Assembly (NCBI GenBank): GCA_030036915.1
Contig: JASHSC010000171.1
Span: 1-6,747 of the forward strand
Source of the DNA: Terriglobia bacterium
Lineage (GTDB): Bacteria > Acidobacteriota > Terriglobia > UBA7540
Direction: 5' to 3'
DNA length: 6,747 nt
In this document: piece by piece, positions 1-5,745 of the stretch
How the letters are laid out: each line of letters starts with the position of its first letter
How positions within the stretch are numbered: the first letter of the stretch is position 1
Position numbers and translations under genes: made by a program
The notes under the pieces: model-generated
Told to the model about the DNA's origin: nothing
The model's input: the letters and a program-made list of their open reading frames with translations, nothing else
Database searches by the model: none

Positions 1-1
1 C

Positions 2-1882
2 GACGGATATACCCAATGGGGAAGTAGCGGGGACAGCGGCTCGAATCAACCGGTCTATAGTTACAATGACAATCTCACCTGGGTGCATGGACGTCACACC
101 TTCAAGTTCGGCGGGACCTACCAACATAATGACTATGACGGAATCTCTGACTCAGGGGACATGGGTTATACGAATTATAGCACCGCGGAAACCGCCGTGC
201 CGGGCAACACCAACTTCGAGACCGGGGGCGGAAATTCCTTCGCCTCTTTCCTCCTGGGGCAGGTCGATAGCGGTACAGTCACGACACCTCGTCTCATCGA
301 TCAGGTTTATCGCTATATCGCGGCTTTCGCTCAGGATGATTTTCATGTCAATAATCGTCTGACAGTGAACATAGGCCTGCGTTGGGAAACCACCTTGCCC
401 GACCTAAATCCAGTCAACGAACTGAGCAATTTCAGCCCCACCACGCCCAATCCAGCAGCGGGCAACATTCTCGGAGCTTTGCAATTCGCAGGGTTTGGGA
501 CGGGACGGATAGGAAGGACTGATTTCGGTGGGTACCACTTCCGTGGTTTCGGACCTCACCTGGGACTCGCCTATAGCGTCGATAACAAAACCGTGATCCG
601 CGCGGCTTACTCCCGGTCCTTCGGTTTCACGGTCACCGCGCAAGGCTCCGCCCACTACCAGGGATTCTTCCAGATCTATTCACCGGCCAATACCACGTCC
701 GGGGTCGAGCCGACGTGGATCTTCCAAGATGGATTCCCGCCGTATCCCTTGCCGCCCATCATTAATCCCTCATTCTCCAACGGTAATACTGTGAACTGGT
801 TCCAAGGCGGGGATGCTACGCTTATGCCGACGATCGATTCCTGGACTCTTTCCATCCAACGCGAGCTATCTCCGTCAACCATGGTTGAGATCGCTTACTC
901 GGCTGACAAAGGCACGCACTTGCTGAGTGGTCTCGACAATTACAACCAGGTCCCATTCTCAGATTTTGAGGAGTATGGAGGCACCTTATTAAACAGCAGC
1001 GTCACTTCCCCCGCGGCAGTGGCGGCGGGGATTACGCTACCTTACCCAACCTTCACAGGTTCCGTGGCCCAGGCCTTGCGGCCCTATCCGCAATATCTGT
1101 CGATCGATACCTGGGACGGTGGCGGGGACCACAGCAGCAACTCCGAATACGAAGCGCTGATTCTGCAATTGCAGAGACGCTTGAGCAGTGGTCTGACTGT
1201 TCAAACCTCGTACGTATATTCCAAACTGATGGACGATTCCGAAGGAGCCGCCCAGCAGAGCAACGCCATGGACCAGGCTCGGCACTTCCTGGATAAGTCC
1301 ATCAGCGGCGACGACCTGACGAATAATTTCAAGCTGGTATGGGTTTACGAATTGCCTTTTGGTAAGGAAGAGAGGTTTGTGACGCACGGAGCCGGTGCCG
1401 CGCTGTTGGGTGACTGGCGCGTCTCGGCCATTCAGAACTACAGCAGCGGCTTCCCCATCGCTTTGGCCACCACTGTGAGCCTGCCAATCTTCGCAGGCAC
1501 CAACCGGCCGACGGTTCCCTCCAATTACGGGTGGGGCTGTTCCGCCACGCCGAACTTCGATCCGTCTGTGGATACCTTCTTCAAACCAGCTTCCTTCTTT
1601 GGAACTCAGCCCACGAATACGTTTGGGAATGCCACGCGCTATAATGGCGCTTGCCGTCAGTTCCCCATCTACAACGAAAATCTCTCGCTGAATCGGAAGA
1701 TCAGGCTAACAGAAAAATTGAATCTGGACTTTCGCGTGGAAGGATTTAATATTTTTAATCGCGTGCGGTTTGGAACCGGCTCGACGACATTGCAGAGCGC
1801 GACGTTCGGGAAGCTCGAGTCGAATAATGACATCTTCAACACGCCGCGCCAATTGCAGATGGCGCTGCGACTCAACTGGTAG
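2..1882 (+). CDS. Oar-like TonB-dependent receptor, C-terminal 626 residues (5' end outside window)
   Basis: Outer-membrane beta-barrel part of a TonB-dependent receptor of the Oar/carboxypeptidase-regulatory-like type that is abundant in Acidobacteriota. The frame is open to the left edge, so the first internal ATG (83) is not the start; the signal peptide, CarboxypepD-like domain and plug are missing. Typical segments appear in order: HTFKFGG near residue 32, QDDFHVNNRLTVNIGLRWE near 110, GPHLGLAYSVDNKTVIRAAYS near 170, a W-T-L-S-I-Q-R-E-L strand followed by KGTHLL near 280-300, NSEYEALILQLQRRL near 380, YVYSKLMDDS near 405, YELPFGKEERF near 450, WRVSAIQNYSSGFP near 470, and LDFRVEGFNIFNRVRFG near 580. 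It ends on an aromatic residue (R-L-N-W), as outer-membrane barrels do for Bam-assisted insertion. Full-length relatives are roughly 1,000-1,200 aa. Such receptors are usually thought to import complex ligands or surface polymers; the substrate here cannot be told. It is convergent with all downstream genes. Confidence 0.93.
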   Translation, partial: DGYTQWGSSGDSGSNQPVYSYNDNLTWVHGRHTFKFGGTYQHNDYDGISDSGDMGYTNYSTAETAVPGNTNFETGGGNSFASFLLGQVDSGTVTTPRLIDQVYRYIAAFAQDDFHVNNRLTVNIGLRWETTLPDLNPVNELSNFSPTTPNPAAGNILGALQFAGFGTGRIGRTDFGGYHFRGFGPHLGLAYSVDNKTVIRAAYSRSFGFTVTAQGSAHYQGFFQIYSPANTTSGVEPTWIFQDGFPPYPLPPIINPSFSNGNTVNWFQGGDATLMPTIDSWTLSIQRELSPSTMVEIAYSADKGTHLLSGLDNYNQVPFSDFEEYGGTLLNSSVTSPAAVAAGITLPYPTFTGSVAQALRPYPQYLSIDTWDGGGDHSSNSEYEALILQLQRRLSSGLTVQTSYVYSKLMDDSEGAAQQSNAMDQARHFLDKSISGDDLTNNFKLVWVYELPFGKEERFVTHGAGAALLGDWRVSAIQNYSSGFPIALATTVSLPIFAGTNRPTVPSNYGWGCSATPNFDPSVDTFFKPASFFGTQPTNTFGNATRYNGACRQFPIYNENLSLNRKIRLTEKLNLDFRVEGFNIFNRVRFGTGSTTLQSATFGKLESNNDIFNTPRQLQMALRLNW

Positions 1883-2157
1883 GTTGGATTTCTCGGTGGA
1901 AGTTCGGAATCCTTTGCCAGGTCTGCTGGCCGGGAGTAAAAGGGGGCAAGGCCTAAGGTCCAAAAATCCCCAACGACGGGCAGTTCACTTGCCCACGAGT
2001 GGAGTGCGTGGATTTACTCGCTGCAATCAGCCTATCTCGAGAGAGGCTCCGGCTTCAGGCTAGCCGCGCGCAAATTCACCCAATGGGGCGTGGCCCGAGC
2101 CAGGTCGCCGGCCAGGTTCGGTCGGGATTGATGACCGTCCTTACTTGGGAGCCGCAG
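1883..2157. other. Convergent intergenic spacer, no gene seen
   Basis: This is the 275-bp gap between the ends of the receptor gene (+) and the 343-aa protein gene (-). Short open frames here have no ribosome-binding site or recognisable protein. Two weak hairpins are visible: GGGCA/TGCCC at 1978-1994 with a 7-nt loop, and AGCCT/AGGCT at 2029-2048 enclosing a CTCGAG core. Neither is followed by a T-run on either strand, so a classical bidirectional terminator is not supported. Confidence 0.6.
2029..2048. terminator. Imperfect hairpin between convergent genes, possible termination structure
   Basis: AGCCT (2029-2033) pairs with AGGCT (2044-2048). The interior adds pairs around a self-complementary CTCGAG, with one mismatch. 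Its place between two convergent genes suits a transcription-ending structure. No U-tract follows in either direction, so it would have to be Rho-dependent or incidental. Confidence 0.2.
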
Positions 2158-2250
2158 TCAAAACGGCTCCTTGTTCCCGCCGCCGCACAGTTCCACGGCG
2201 TGTACCATGGCCTTCGCCATGCGGTCGGCCAGGTCCGCGTCGTAGAAGGC
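2158..2250 (-). repeat. Conserved C-terminal coding repeat, copy 1 of 4 (tail GGGNKEPF)
   Basis: The 3' ends of the module A genes at 2158, 3247, 4576 and 6400 all start, on the plus strand, with TCA(A/G)AACGG and continue into a GCGTG-x-A-x-CATGGC-like block. They encode the closing helix and the terminal N(K/N)EPF. Similarity is visible at DNA level for roughly 80-90 bp. Confidence 0.75.
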
Positions 2251-2697
2251 GAAGGCCGCGAATCCGCCGCCATGCAACTGGGTCCGCAGCACCGAAACAG
2301 GCGGTTGAACCTGCACGGTCCACTGCGGGCGCCCCGCCTTCGCCGCGGCCAGGGCGAAGAATTGATCCATGGGTAAGACTTCGATTTTCTCGATCTCCCA
2401 CGCGGCGAGCGTCGCGTCTTCGCCGACCGCCGCACCTCCGTTTTCCGCCAGGCTGGTGTGATAGCTGATGCGGCAGGCCGCCGCGATTGCCGCCACGTTG
2501 GCCCACGCTTCCACGATGCTGAGGTTTGCGGGATCAGCGCCGGTGCCGTCCGCGATGCTGGCGGCAAAATGCACCTGCCCGGATTCATTCAGCTTGTCCT
2601 GGATGAACTTCATGGTGTCCACGAGGCTCGCGCCCTCGGCGGCAGGCTTGGCTGGCATGGGCGTGCTTGGCGCCGTGCCTGACTGCATCGCAAATGC
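2158..2697 (-). repeat. 540-bp direct repeat, copy 1 (module A cassette)
   Basis: Aligns without gaps to 3247-3786 at a constant offset of 1089 bp. By hand I count about 62 mismatches in 540 positions (about 88-89% identity). It covers residues 165-343 plus the stop codon. Similarity stops sharply at the GCATTTGC motif at the inter-module linker. Confidence 0.9.
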
Positions 2698-3189
2698 CTG
2701 CTCGTAGGTTTCGCCACCGCACAACTCGACTGCGTGGGCGAATGCCTTCGCCACACGGTTGGCAAGGGCCCCATCGAAAAACTCGAAGCTCCCTCCATTG
2801 TTAGGCCCGTTTACAAATAGGCCAAAAAGCGGAGGATCGGTGCGCCACTGCATACTAGGAGGCATAACCGCGATATTGCGTACATCCTTCAGGGGGATCA
2901 AGCGGTTTTCGCCATAAATATTAGAGCGCCAGTGGTAGTCGACCGTGCAAGCGGGAGCACTCGCCATTACGTTACTGACCTCGTCGGTGTGTGAGTAAGT
3001 TTTATCCCTACCCTTCCCATCCTGAAGGTGCATAATATAATTCACTTTGCCCTGCTCCCCGAGCGTGTCCTGAATGAACTTCATGGTATCGGCAAGGCTG
3101 GAACCTTCGTCCGCCGCCTTGGGCGGCGGGGGCATGTCCTGGGCGGCGCAGGTTAGAGTCAGAGTCATCAGAAGACACAGCACGCGCAT
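2158..3189 (-). CDS. Secreted protein of two tandem Cys-pair modules (module A x2), unknown function
   Basis: 343 aa; I do not recognise a named family. Residues 1-16 form a Sec signal peptide (hydrophobic LCLLMTLTLTCAA), probably cut before Q17, followed by a DMPPPPKAAD linker. Module A1 (about 30-159) starts SLADTMKFIQDTL and has Cys81 in ACTVDYHWR and Cys157 in VELCGG. Module A2 (about 185-343) starts SLVDTMKFIQDKL and has Cys239 in CRISYH and Cys335 in VELCGGGNKEPF, the extreme C-terminus. Each module reads as helix, several strands, then a closing amphipathic helix (DLADRMAKAMVHAVEL), compatible with a small alpha/beta or PH-like fold (inference). Residues 165-343 are encoded by a 540-bp stretch repeated in the neighbouring gene, while the leader resembles that of the 341-aa protein, so the gene is a mosaic. 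The start is supported by GGGAGG five bases upstream. The 57-bp gap to the upstream gene suggests co-transcription. Confidence 0.88.
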   Translation of the reverse strand: MRVLCLLMTLTLTCAAQDMPPPPKAADEGSSLADTMKFIQDTLGEQGKVNYIMHLQDGKGRDKTYSHTDEVSNVMASAPACTVDYHWRSNIYGENRLIPLKDVRNIAVMPPSMQWRTDPPLFGLFVNGPNNGGSFEFFDGALANRVAKAFAHAVELCGGETYEQAFAMQSGTAPSTPMPAKPAAEGASLVDTMKFIQDKLNESGQVHFAASIADGTGADPANLSIVEAWANVAAIAAACRISYHTSLAENGGAAVGEDATLAAWEIEKIEVLPMDQFFALAAAKAGRPQWTVQVQPPVSVLRTQLHGGGFAAFAFYDADLADRMAKAMVHAVELCGGGNKEPF

Positions 3190-3194
3190 AATTT

Positions 3195-3200
3195 CCTCCC
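3195..3200 (-). promoter_or_regulatory. Ribosome-binding site of the 343-aa protein
   Basis: Read on the minus strand this is GGGAGG followed by AAATT and then ATG. It is a strong Shine-Dalgarno match with a 5-nt spacer and fixes the start at 3189. Confidence 0.75.
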
Positions 3201-3246
3201 TCGTTTGGGTTCGAGCGTTAGTGCCTGGTCCGTCGGCGGCTATCCA

Positions 3247-3786
3247 TCAAAACGGTTCCTTGTTGCCGCCACCGCACAGTTCCGAGGCGTGTACCATTGC
3301 CTTCGCCATGCGGTCGGCCAGGTCCGCGTCGTAGAAGGCGAAGGCCGCGAATCCGCCGCCGTGCAACTGGGCTCGCAGCACCGAAACGGGCGGCTGCACC
3401 TGCACACTCCACTCCGGGCGCCCTGCCTTAGCCGCGGCCAGGGCGAAGAACTGCTCCATAGGCAAGACTTCGATTTTCTCGATCTCCCACGCCGCGATCG
3501 CCGCGTCTCCGCCAGCGGCCACGCCTTCGTTGGCCGCCAGGCTGGAGTGATAGCTGATCCGGCAGGTCGCCGCGTCCGCCGCCACGTTGGTCCACGCTTG
3601 CGTCAGATTGAGGCTTGCCGGGTTACCGCCCGTGCCGTCCGTGATGCTGGCGGCAAAATGCACCTGACCGGACTCATTCAGTTTGTCCTGGATGAACTTC
3701 ATGGTATCCGCCAGGCTCGCGCCCTCGGCGGCAGGCTTGGCCGGCATGGGCGTGCTTGGCGCCGTGCCTGCCTGCATCGCAAATGC
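3247..3786 (-). repeat. 540-bp direct repeat, copy 2 (module A cassette)
   Basis: Partner of 2158-2697, covering residues 209-387 plus the stop codon of the 387-aa protein. Upstream of the shared AFAMQ(S/A)GTAPSTPMPAKP linker the two genes encode unrelated domains, so the cassette is a mobile C-terminal module rather than part of a whole-gene duplication. Confidence 0.9.
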
Positions 3787-4410
3787 AGCCGCTTGCGTCG
3801 TCATCTGCGCCAATTGGGGCTGGGCCTGCTGCGGGTGCAGCGCCGCGGCTTCCTGGCCGGCCTGCGCTACTTTTTGAAACTCCGCCAAAGCTGAAGGGAA
3901 ATCGTTGAGCATTTGATTGAGCAGCATTTCGAGAGGCGAGTTATTGGGGCCCCTGTACTCATCGAAGTCAAAGTGAACGCCATCTACCCAATCCACCTTG
4001 TACTCCTTGGACTTGGTGTGAAACTCGAAACCGATGGGACCGCCTGCACGGTGACCGGCTTTCGCCTGCACAATGTCGCCCCTGGCGAGCTGAAAGTCAA
4101 TCTGCTGGTCTCCTGTCATGTGGCAAACCACACCTGAGGCTCCGATGAACAGGAAACCATGCGATTCCTTAAAACCGTGCAAATCCCCCACCGCCACGCG
4201 GAAGGCTGGTTCCCCGTTCAATTGAACCATCTCGACGACCGCATTGCTCTTGTGGCTTCCGTGGTACATCAGGCCCGGATTACCATCGTAGATGCCGTAT
4301 TCCGGCGCATCGGATTGAGCCCGCGCCGCTGGCGCAGCCAGCACGGCAAGAATTACGAAACCGGCCACTCCCCACAGCCGCTTCGTTTCAATCGTTTGTT
4401 TTCTCACCAT
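3247..4410 (-). CDS. Secreted chimeric protein: probable PH-like module B fused to Cys-pair module A
   Basis: 387 aa from the chosen ATG; unknown function. Residues 1-31 form a Sec signal peptide (basic VRKQTIETKR, hydrophobic LWGVAGFVILAVLAA, then A-R-A cleaved before Q32). Residues about 60-180 are module B: NGEPAF, a HGFLFIGASGVVCH strand pair with Cys96, GFEFHTKSKEYKVDW, and a closing LNDFPSALAEFQK helix. It matches the 204-aa protein in spacing and in DFP(S/G)A. A Q/A-rich linker (about 182-210) leads into module A (about 225-387), with Cys283, Cys379 and the GGGNKEPF end, encoded by the 540-bp repeat. The frame stays open to an ATG at 4491, but that extension is basic, would bury the signal peptide and lies in a dispersed-repeat-like stretch. 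AAAGGAGG ends two bases before the chosen ATG. The next codon, GTG (4405-4407), has a better 5-nt spacer and may be the true start, one residue shorter. Confidence 0.87.
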   Translation of the reverse strand: MVRKQTIETKRLWGVAGFVILAVLAAPAARAQSDAPEYGIYDGNPGLMYHGSHKSNAVVEMVQLNGEPAFRVAVGDLHGFKESHGFLFIGASGVVCHMTGDQQIDFQLARGDIVQAKAGHRAGGPIGFEFHTKSKEYKVDWVDGVHFDFDEYRGPNNSPLEMLLNQMLNDFPSALAEFQKVAQAGQEAAALHPQQAQPQLAQMTTQAAAFAMQAGTAPSTPMPAKPAAEGASLADTMKFIQDKLNESGQVHFAASITDGTGGNPASLNLTQAWTNVAADAATCRISYHSSLAANEGVAAGGDAAIAAWEIEKIEVLPMEQFFALAAAKAGRPEWSVQVQPPVSVLRAQLHGGGFAAFAFYDADLADRMAKAMVHASELCGGGNKEPF

Positions 4411-4412
4411 AG

Positions 4413-4420
4413 CCTCCTTT
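4413..4420 (-). promoter_or_regulatory. Ribosome-binding site of the 387-aa chimeric protein
   Basis: Read on the minus strand: AAAGGAGG, CT, ATG, GTG. The Shine-Dalgarno match is near perfect. The spacer is only 2 nt to the ATG but 5 nt to the in-frame GTG, so initiation may use the GTG. Either way it rules out the far upstream ATG at 4491. Confidence 0.7.
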
Positions 4421-4439
4421 TTCCGCCGAAGCGGGCCGA

Positions 4440-4490
4440 CGTGACCTTGCTCTGCGAACTCCGTGCCCTCTGTGATTCGCCTTCCCTTCA
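4440..4490 (-). repeat. Possible dispersed intergenic repeat of the CACAGAGGGCACGGAG type
   Basis: On the minus strand the segment contains TCACAGAGGGCACGGAG followed by TTCGCAGAG, a purine-rich wording I know from many copies in intergenic regions of environmental bacterial genomes. Only one copy is in this window, so repeat status rests on recall rather than on internal comparison. It explains why the frame of the 387-aa protein appears to run on upstream without a proper signal-peptide start. Confidence 0.4.
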
Positions 4491-4496
4491 CCGCTT

Positions 4497-4512
4497 CATG
4501 GCGTTAGCCATG
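4497..4512. repeat. Short perfect inverted repeat (6-bp stem, 4-nt loop)
   Basis: CATGGC, loop GTTA, GCCATG. It lies in the spacer between two minus-strand genes. It is not followed by a T-run, and its role is unknown. Confidence 0.35.
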
Positions 4513-4575
4513 CTCACAGTGCAGCCAGCGCAAGCCCAGCCACACCAGGCGCGCCGGTGCGACGCTGTTCGACCC

Positions 4576-4665
4576 TCAAAACGGCTCATTATTCCCTGCG
4601 CCGCAAAGTTCCGAGGCGTGCAGCATGGCTTTGGCCACCCGGTTGGCGAGGTCCTGGTCGGTGAA
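4576..4665 (-). repeat. Conserved C-terminal coding repeat, copy 3 of 4 (tail GAGNNEPF)
   Basis: Starts TCAAAACGGCTCATTATTCC on the plus strand, closely matching the ends at 2158, 3247 and 6400. It encodes the closing helix and tail of the 341-aa protein. Copy 2 lies at the start of the 540-bp repeat at 3247. Confidence 0.7.
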
Positions 4666-5601
4666 TGGAAAATACAGCATGCCGCCTGCCGTGTCGGTGA
4701 CCGCCAAATCGTAAAATTCCGGGGAAATTACCACCGACAATTCCGGGTGCCCACCGCGAGCCAAACTGGCTGTGAGTGCTTCCTGGTGAGTCGCCACGCT
4801 GATCTTTGAGATTCGACGGAACGAGAGCTGAAGATCGGAATCCGACACGGTTTTGTCTCCGGCGAGGTTCTTCATGTGATACTTCAGGATGCCGGTCCGC
4901 GTATCTCCTGTCGCGGCGGATATCTGCTCGGAGCCTTTTGACGGCGCACCGCTCGTGCCGGCAGCCGTGTTCTGAACGGTGGTGAGAAAGCTGACGGCGC
5001 CTTGCGCATTCACCTTGTCCGCGATGAAACCCAGCGTCTCTTCCATACTCGGTCCGCTGTTGGGCGGCGCGGGCGGGATGGCCATGCAGGACTGCGCTAC
5101 CTGCCGCAGCCCATCGGCAATCTGATTGGCGGTCTGCTGGTCGGCAACTCTCACTGTATTGCGAAAATCTCCGTTGAACATCACGGTGTACAAGGTGGGA
5201 CTGACGGAATACTGAATCTCTGGGTGCCCTTGCAATACAAAATACTGGGTCATTTGGTCCTGGAAACTTCCCACGTCGATCTTGTCAAGCTCTTCAAGGA
5301 AGTAACTGGCCTCGCTGGGGCTTCCGGTGCTCCATTTAATCTGAATTTTCATTTCGCAGGTGCGCGGACGGAGGTCGAGCGCCGTCACTACCGATACTGG
5401 CTTCGGACCCATGACTTCGCCGGTGTTTGTGTTCCGGGTACTCCAATTCCAGTTCACTTGCCCAATCGAGTTGATCTTGTCCTGAAGGGACTTCATCTGA
5501 GCTTCCACACTGGGCGCGGCGTCCGCTGCCTTGGGCGGCGGCGGAACGTCCTGGGCGGCGCAGGTTACAGCTAGAAGCATTCCGAGAATCCAAAAACGCA
5601 T
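4576..5601 (-). CDS. Secreted protein of two divergent Cys-pair modules (module A x2), unknown function
   Basis: 341 aa. Residues 1-16 form a Sec signal peptide (MRFWILGMLLAVTCAA), probably cut before Q17, then DVPPPPKAAD, a leader nearly shared with the 343-aa protein. Module A1 (about 30-172) starts SVEAQMKSLQDKI and has Cys82 (PRTCEMKIQ) and Cys172 (QSCMAI); it is diverged and lacks the ELCGG ending. Module A2 (about 184-341) starts SMEETLGFIADKV and closes with DQDLANRVAKAMLHASELCGAGNNEPF at the terminus, in which DLANRVAKAMLHA is the helix and Cys333 the last cysteine. The first Cys of A2 is missing: Gly237 stands where sister modules have Cys (GILKYH versus CRISYH), leaving Cys333 without its usual partner. 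The start is the second ATG of the frame: the first (5613) lies inside the Shine-Dalgarno sequence, and GGAGGG sits four bases before the chosen one, exactly as in the 343-aa gene. Function is not inferable. Confidence 0.87.
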   Translation of the reverse strand: MRFWILGMLLAVTCAAQDVPPPPKAADAAPSVEAQMKSLQDKINSIGQVNWNWSTRNTNTGEVMGPKPVSVVTALDLRPRTCEMKIQIKWSTGSPSEASYFLEELDKIDVGSFQDQMTQYFVLQGHPEIQYSVSPTLYTVMFNGDFRNTVRVADQQTANQIADGLRQVAQSCMAIPPAPPNSGPSMEETLGFIADKVNAQGAVSFLTTVQNTAAGTSGAPSKGSEQISAATGDTRTGILKYHMKNLAGDKTVSDSDLQLSFRRISKISVATHQEALTASLARGGHPELSVVISPEFYDLAVTDTAGGMLYFPFTDQDLANRVAKAMLHASELCGAGNNEPF

Positions 5602-5605
5602 AATT

Positions 5606-5611
5606 CCCTCC
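5606..5611 (-). promoter_or_regulatory. Ribosome-binding site of the 341-aa protein
   Basis: Read on the minus strand: ATGGAGGGAATTATG. The GGAGGG core overlaps the upstream in-frame ATG (5611-5613) and lies 4 nt before the ATG at 5599-5601. This shows the latter is the start and removes four extra N-terminal residues. Confidence 0.75.
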
Positions 5612-5630
5612 ATATCATGGCTGGGCCGAG

Positions 5631-5688
5631 CGTAGGGGCAGGCCTCGTGCCTGCCCGCGAGAGGGCGCCCACGAGGGGCGCCCCTACG
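5631..5688. repeat. 58-bp GC-rich palindromic element (REP/MITE-like), cloverleaf-shaped
   Basis: The outer arms CGTAGGGGC (5631-5639) and GCCCCTACG (5680-5688) are perfect inverted repeats. Inside are two further hairpins: GGGCAGG/CCTGCCC (5636-5642 with 5650-5656) and GGGCGCCC paired with GGGCGCCC (5663-5670 with 5676-5683). The inner stems overlap the outer arms, so alternative folds compete. The wording GTAGGGGCAGGCC...GGGCGCCCCTAC is familiar from dispersed repeats across many bacterial phyla, where it gives spurious peptides such as VGAGLVPAR. In the putative transcript it would fold about 30 nt before the start codon of the 341-aa protein. Confidence 0.7.
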
Positions 5689-5745
5689 GCTTGGCTATCA
5701 TCAACAAAGCCTGGCGCGTTTGACACGCAATTGGCTGCCCTTCTC

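Larger units (their letters stand above)
4411..4575. other. 165-bp intergenic spacer with repeat-like sequence
   Basis: This separates the 387-aa and 341-aa protein genes. It holds the ribosome-binding site just described, a dispersed-repeat-like stretch (about 4440-4490), a 6-bp perfect inverted repeat (4497-4512) and a bulged hairpin around the GGCGCGCC palindrome (4543-4559). No promoter of recognisable consensus was seen. Confidence 0.6.
5602..5745. other. 144-bp intergenic spacer holding a palindromic element
   Basis: This lies between the 204-aa and 341-aa protein genes. Apart from the ribosome-binding site (5606-5611) and the inverted-repeat element (5631-5688), the rest (5689-5745) shows no gene or recognisable promoter. 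Short open frames running through the palindrome are spurious. Confidence 0.6.

Noticed and set aside
83..1882. Receptor gene starting at the ATG at 83
   Set aside because: The frame is open to the left edge, and the preceding codons (ending YNDNLTWVHGRHTFKFGG) already match the receptor barrel, so the ATG-like start is an internal methionine.
2145..2468. Plus-strand frames over the 343-aa gene (2145-2468 and 1999-2376)
   Set aside because: The Arg/Pro-rich composition is typical of reversed GC-rich coding DNA. They run across a conserved minus-strand gene and have no recognisable domain.
3139..3189. Lipoprotein signal (LTLTC / LAVTC) in the 343-aa and 341-aa proteins
   Set aside because: A Cys follows the hydrophobic stretch, but the residue before it is Thr rather than Gly/Ala/Ser. 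A better signal-peptidase I site (CAA|Q) follows directly, in line with the other secreted proteins.
3205..3894. 229-aa plus-strand open frame opposite the chimera gene
   Set aside because: It is an antisense shadow of conserved module A coding sequence, rich in R/G/H, with no ribosome-binding site. The minus-strand frame has paralogs and a signal peptide.
4411..4491. N-terminal extension of the chimera gene to the ATG at 4491
   Set aside because: It has a basic, repeat-like sequence, no good Shine-Dalgarno site, and would place the signal peptide internally. A near-perfect AAAGGAGG lies just before the inner start.
4543..4559. Hairpin around GGCGCGCC as a Rho-independent terminator after the 341-aa gene
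   Set aside because: The stem is short and bulged, and no T-run follows in the direction of transcription. It could still aid Rho-dependent ending, but that is not shown.
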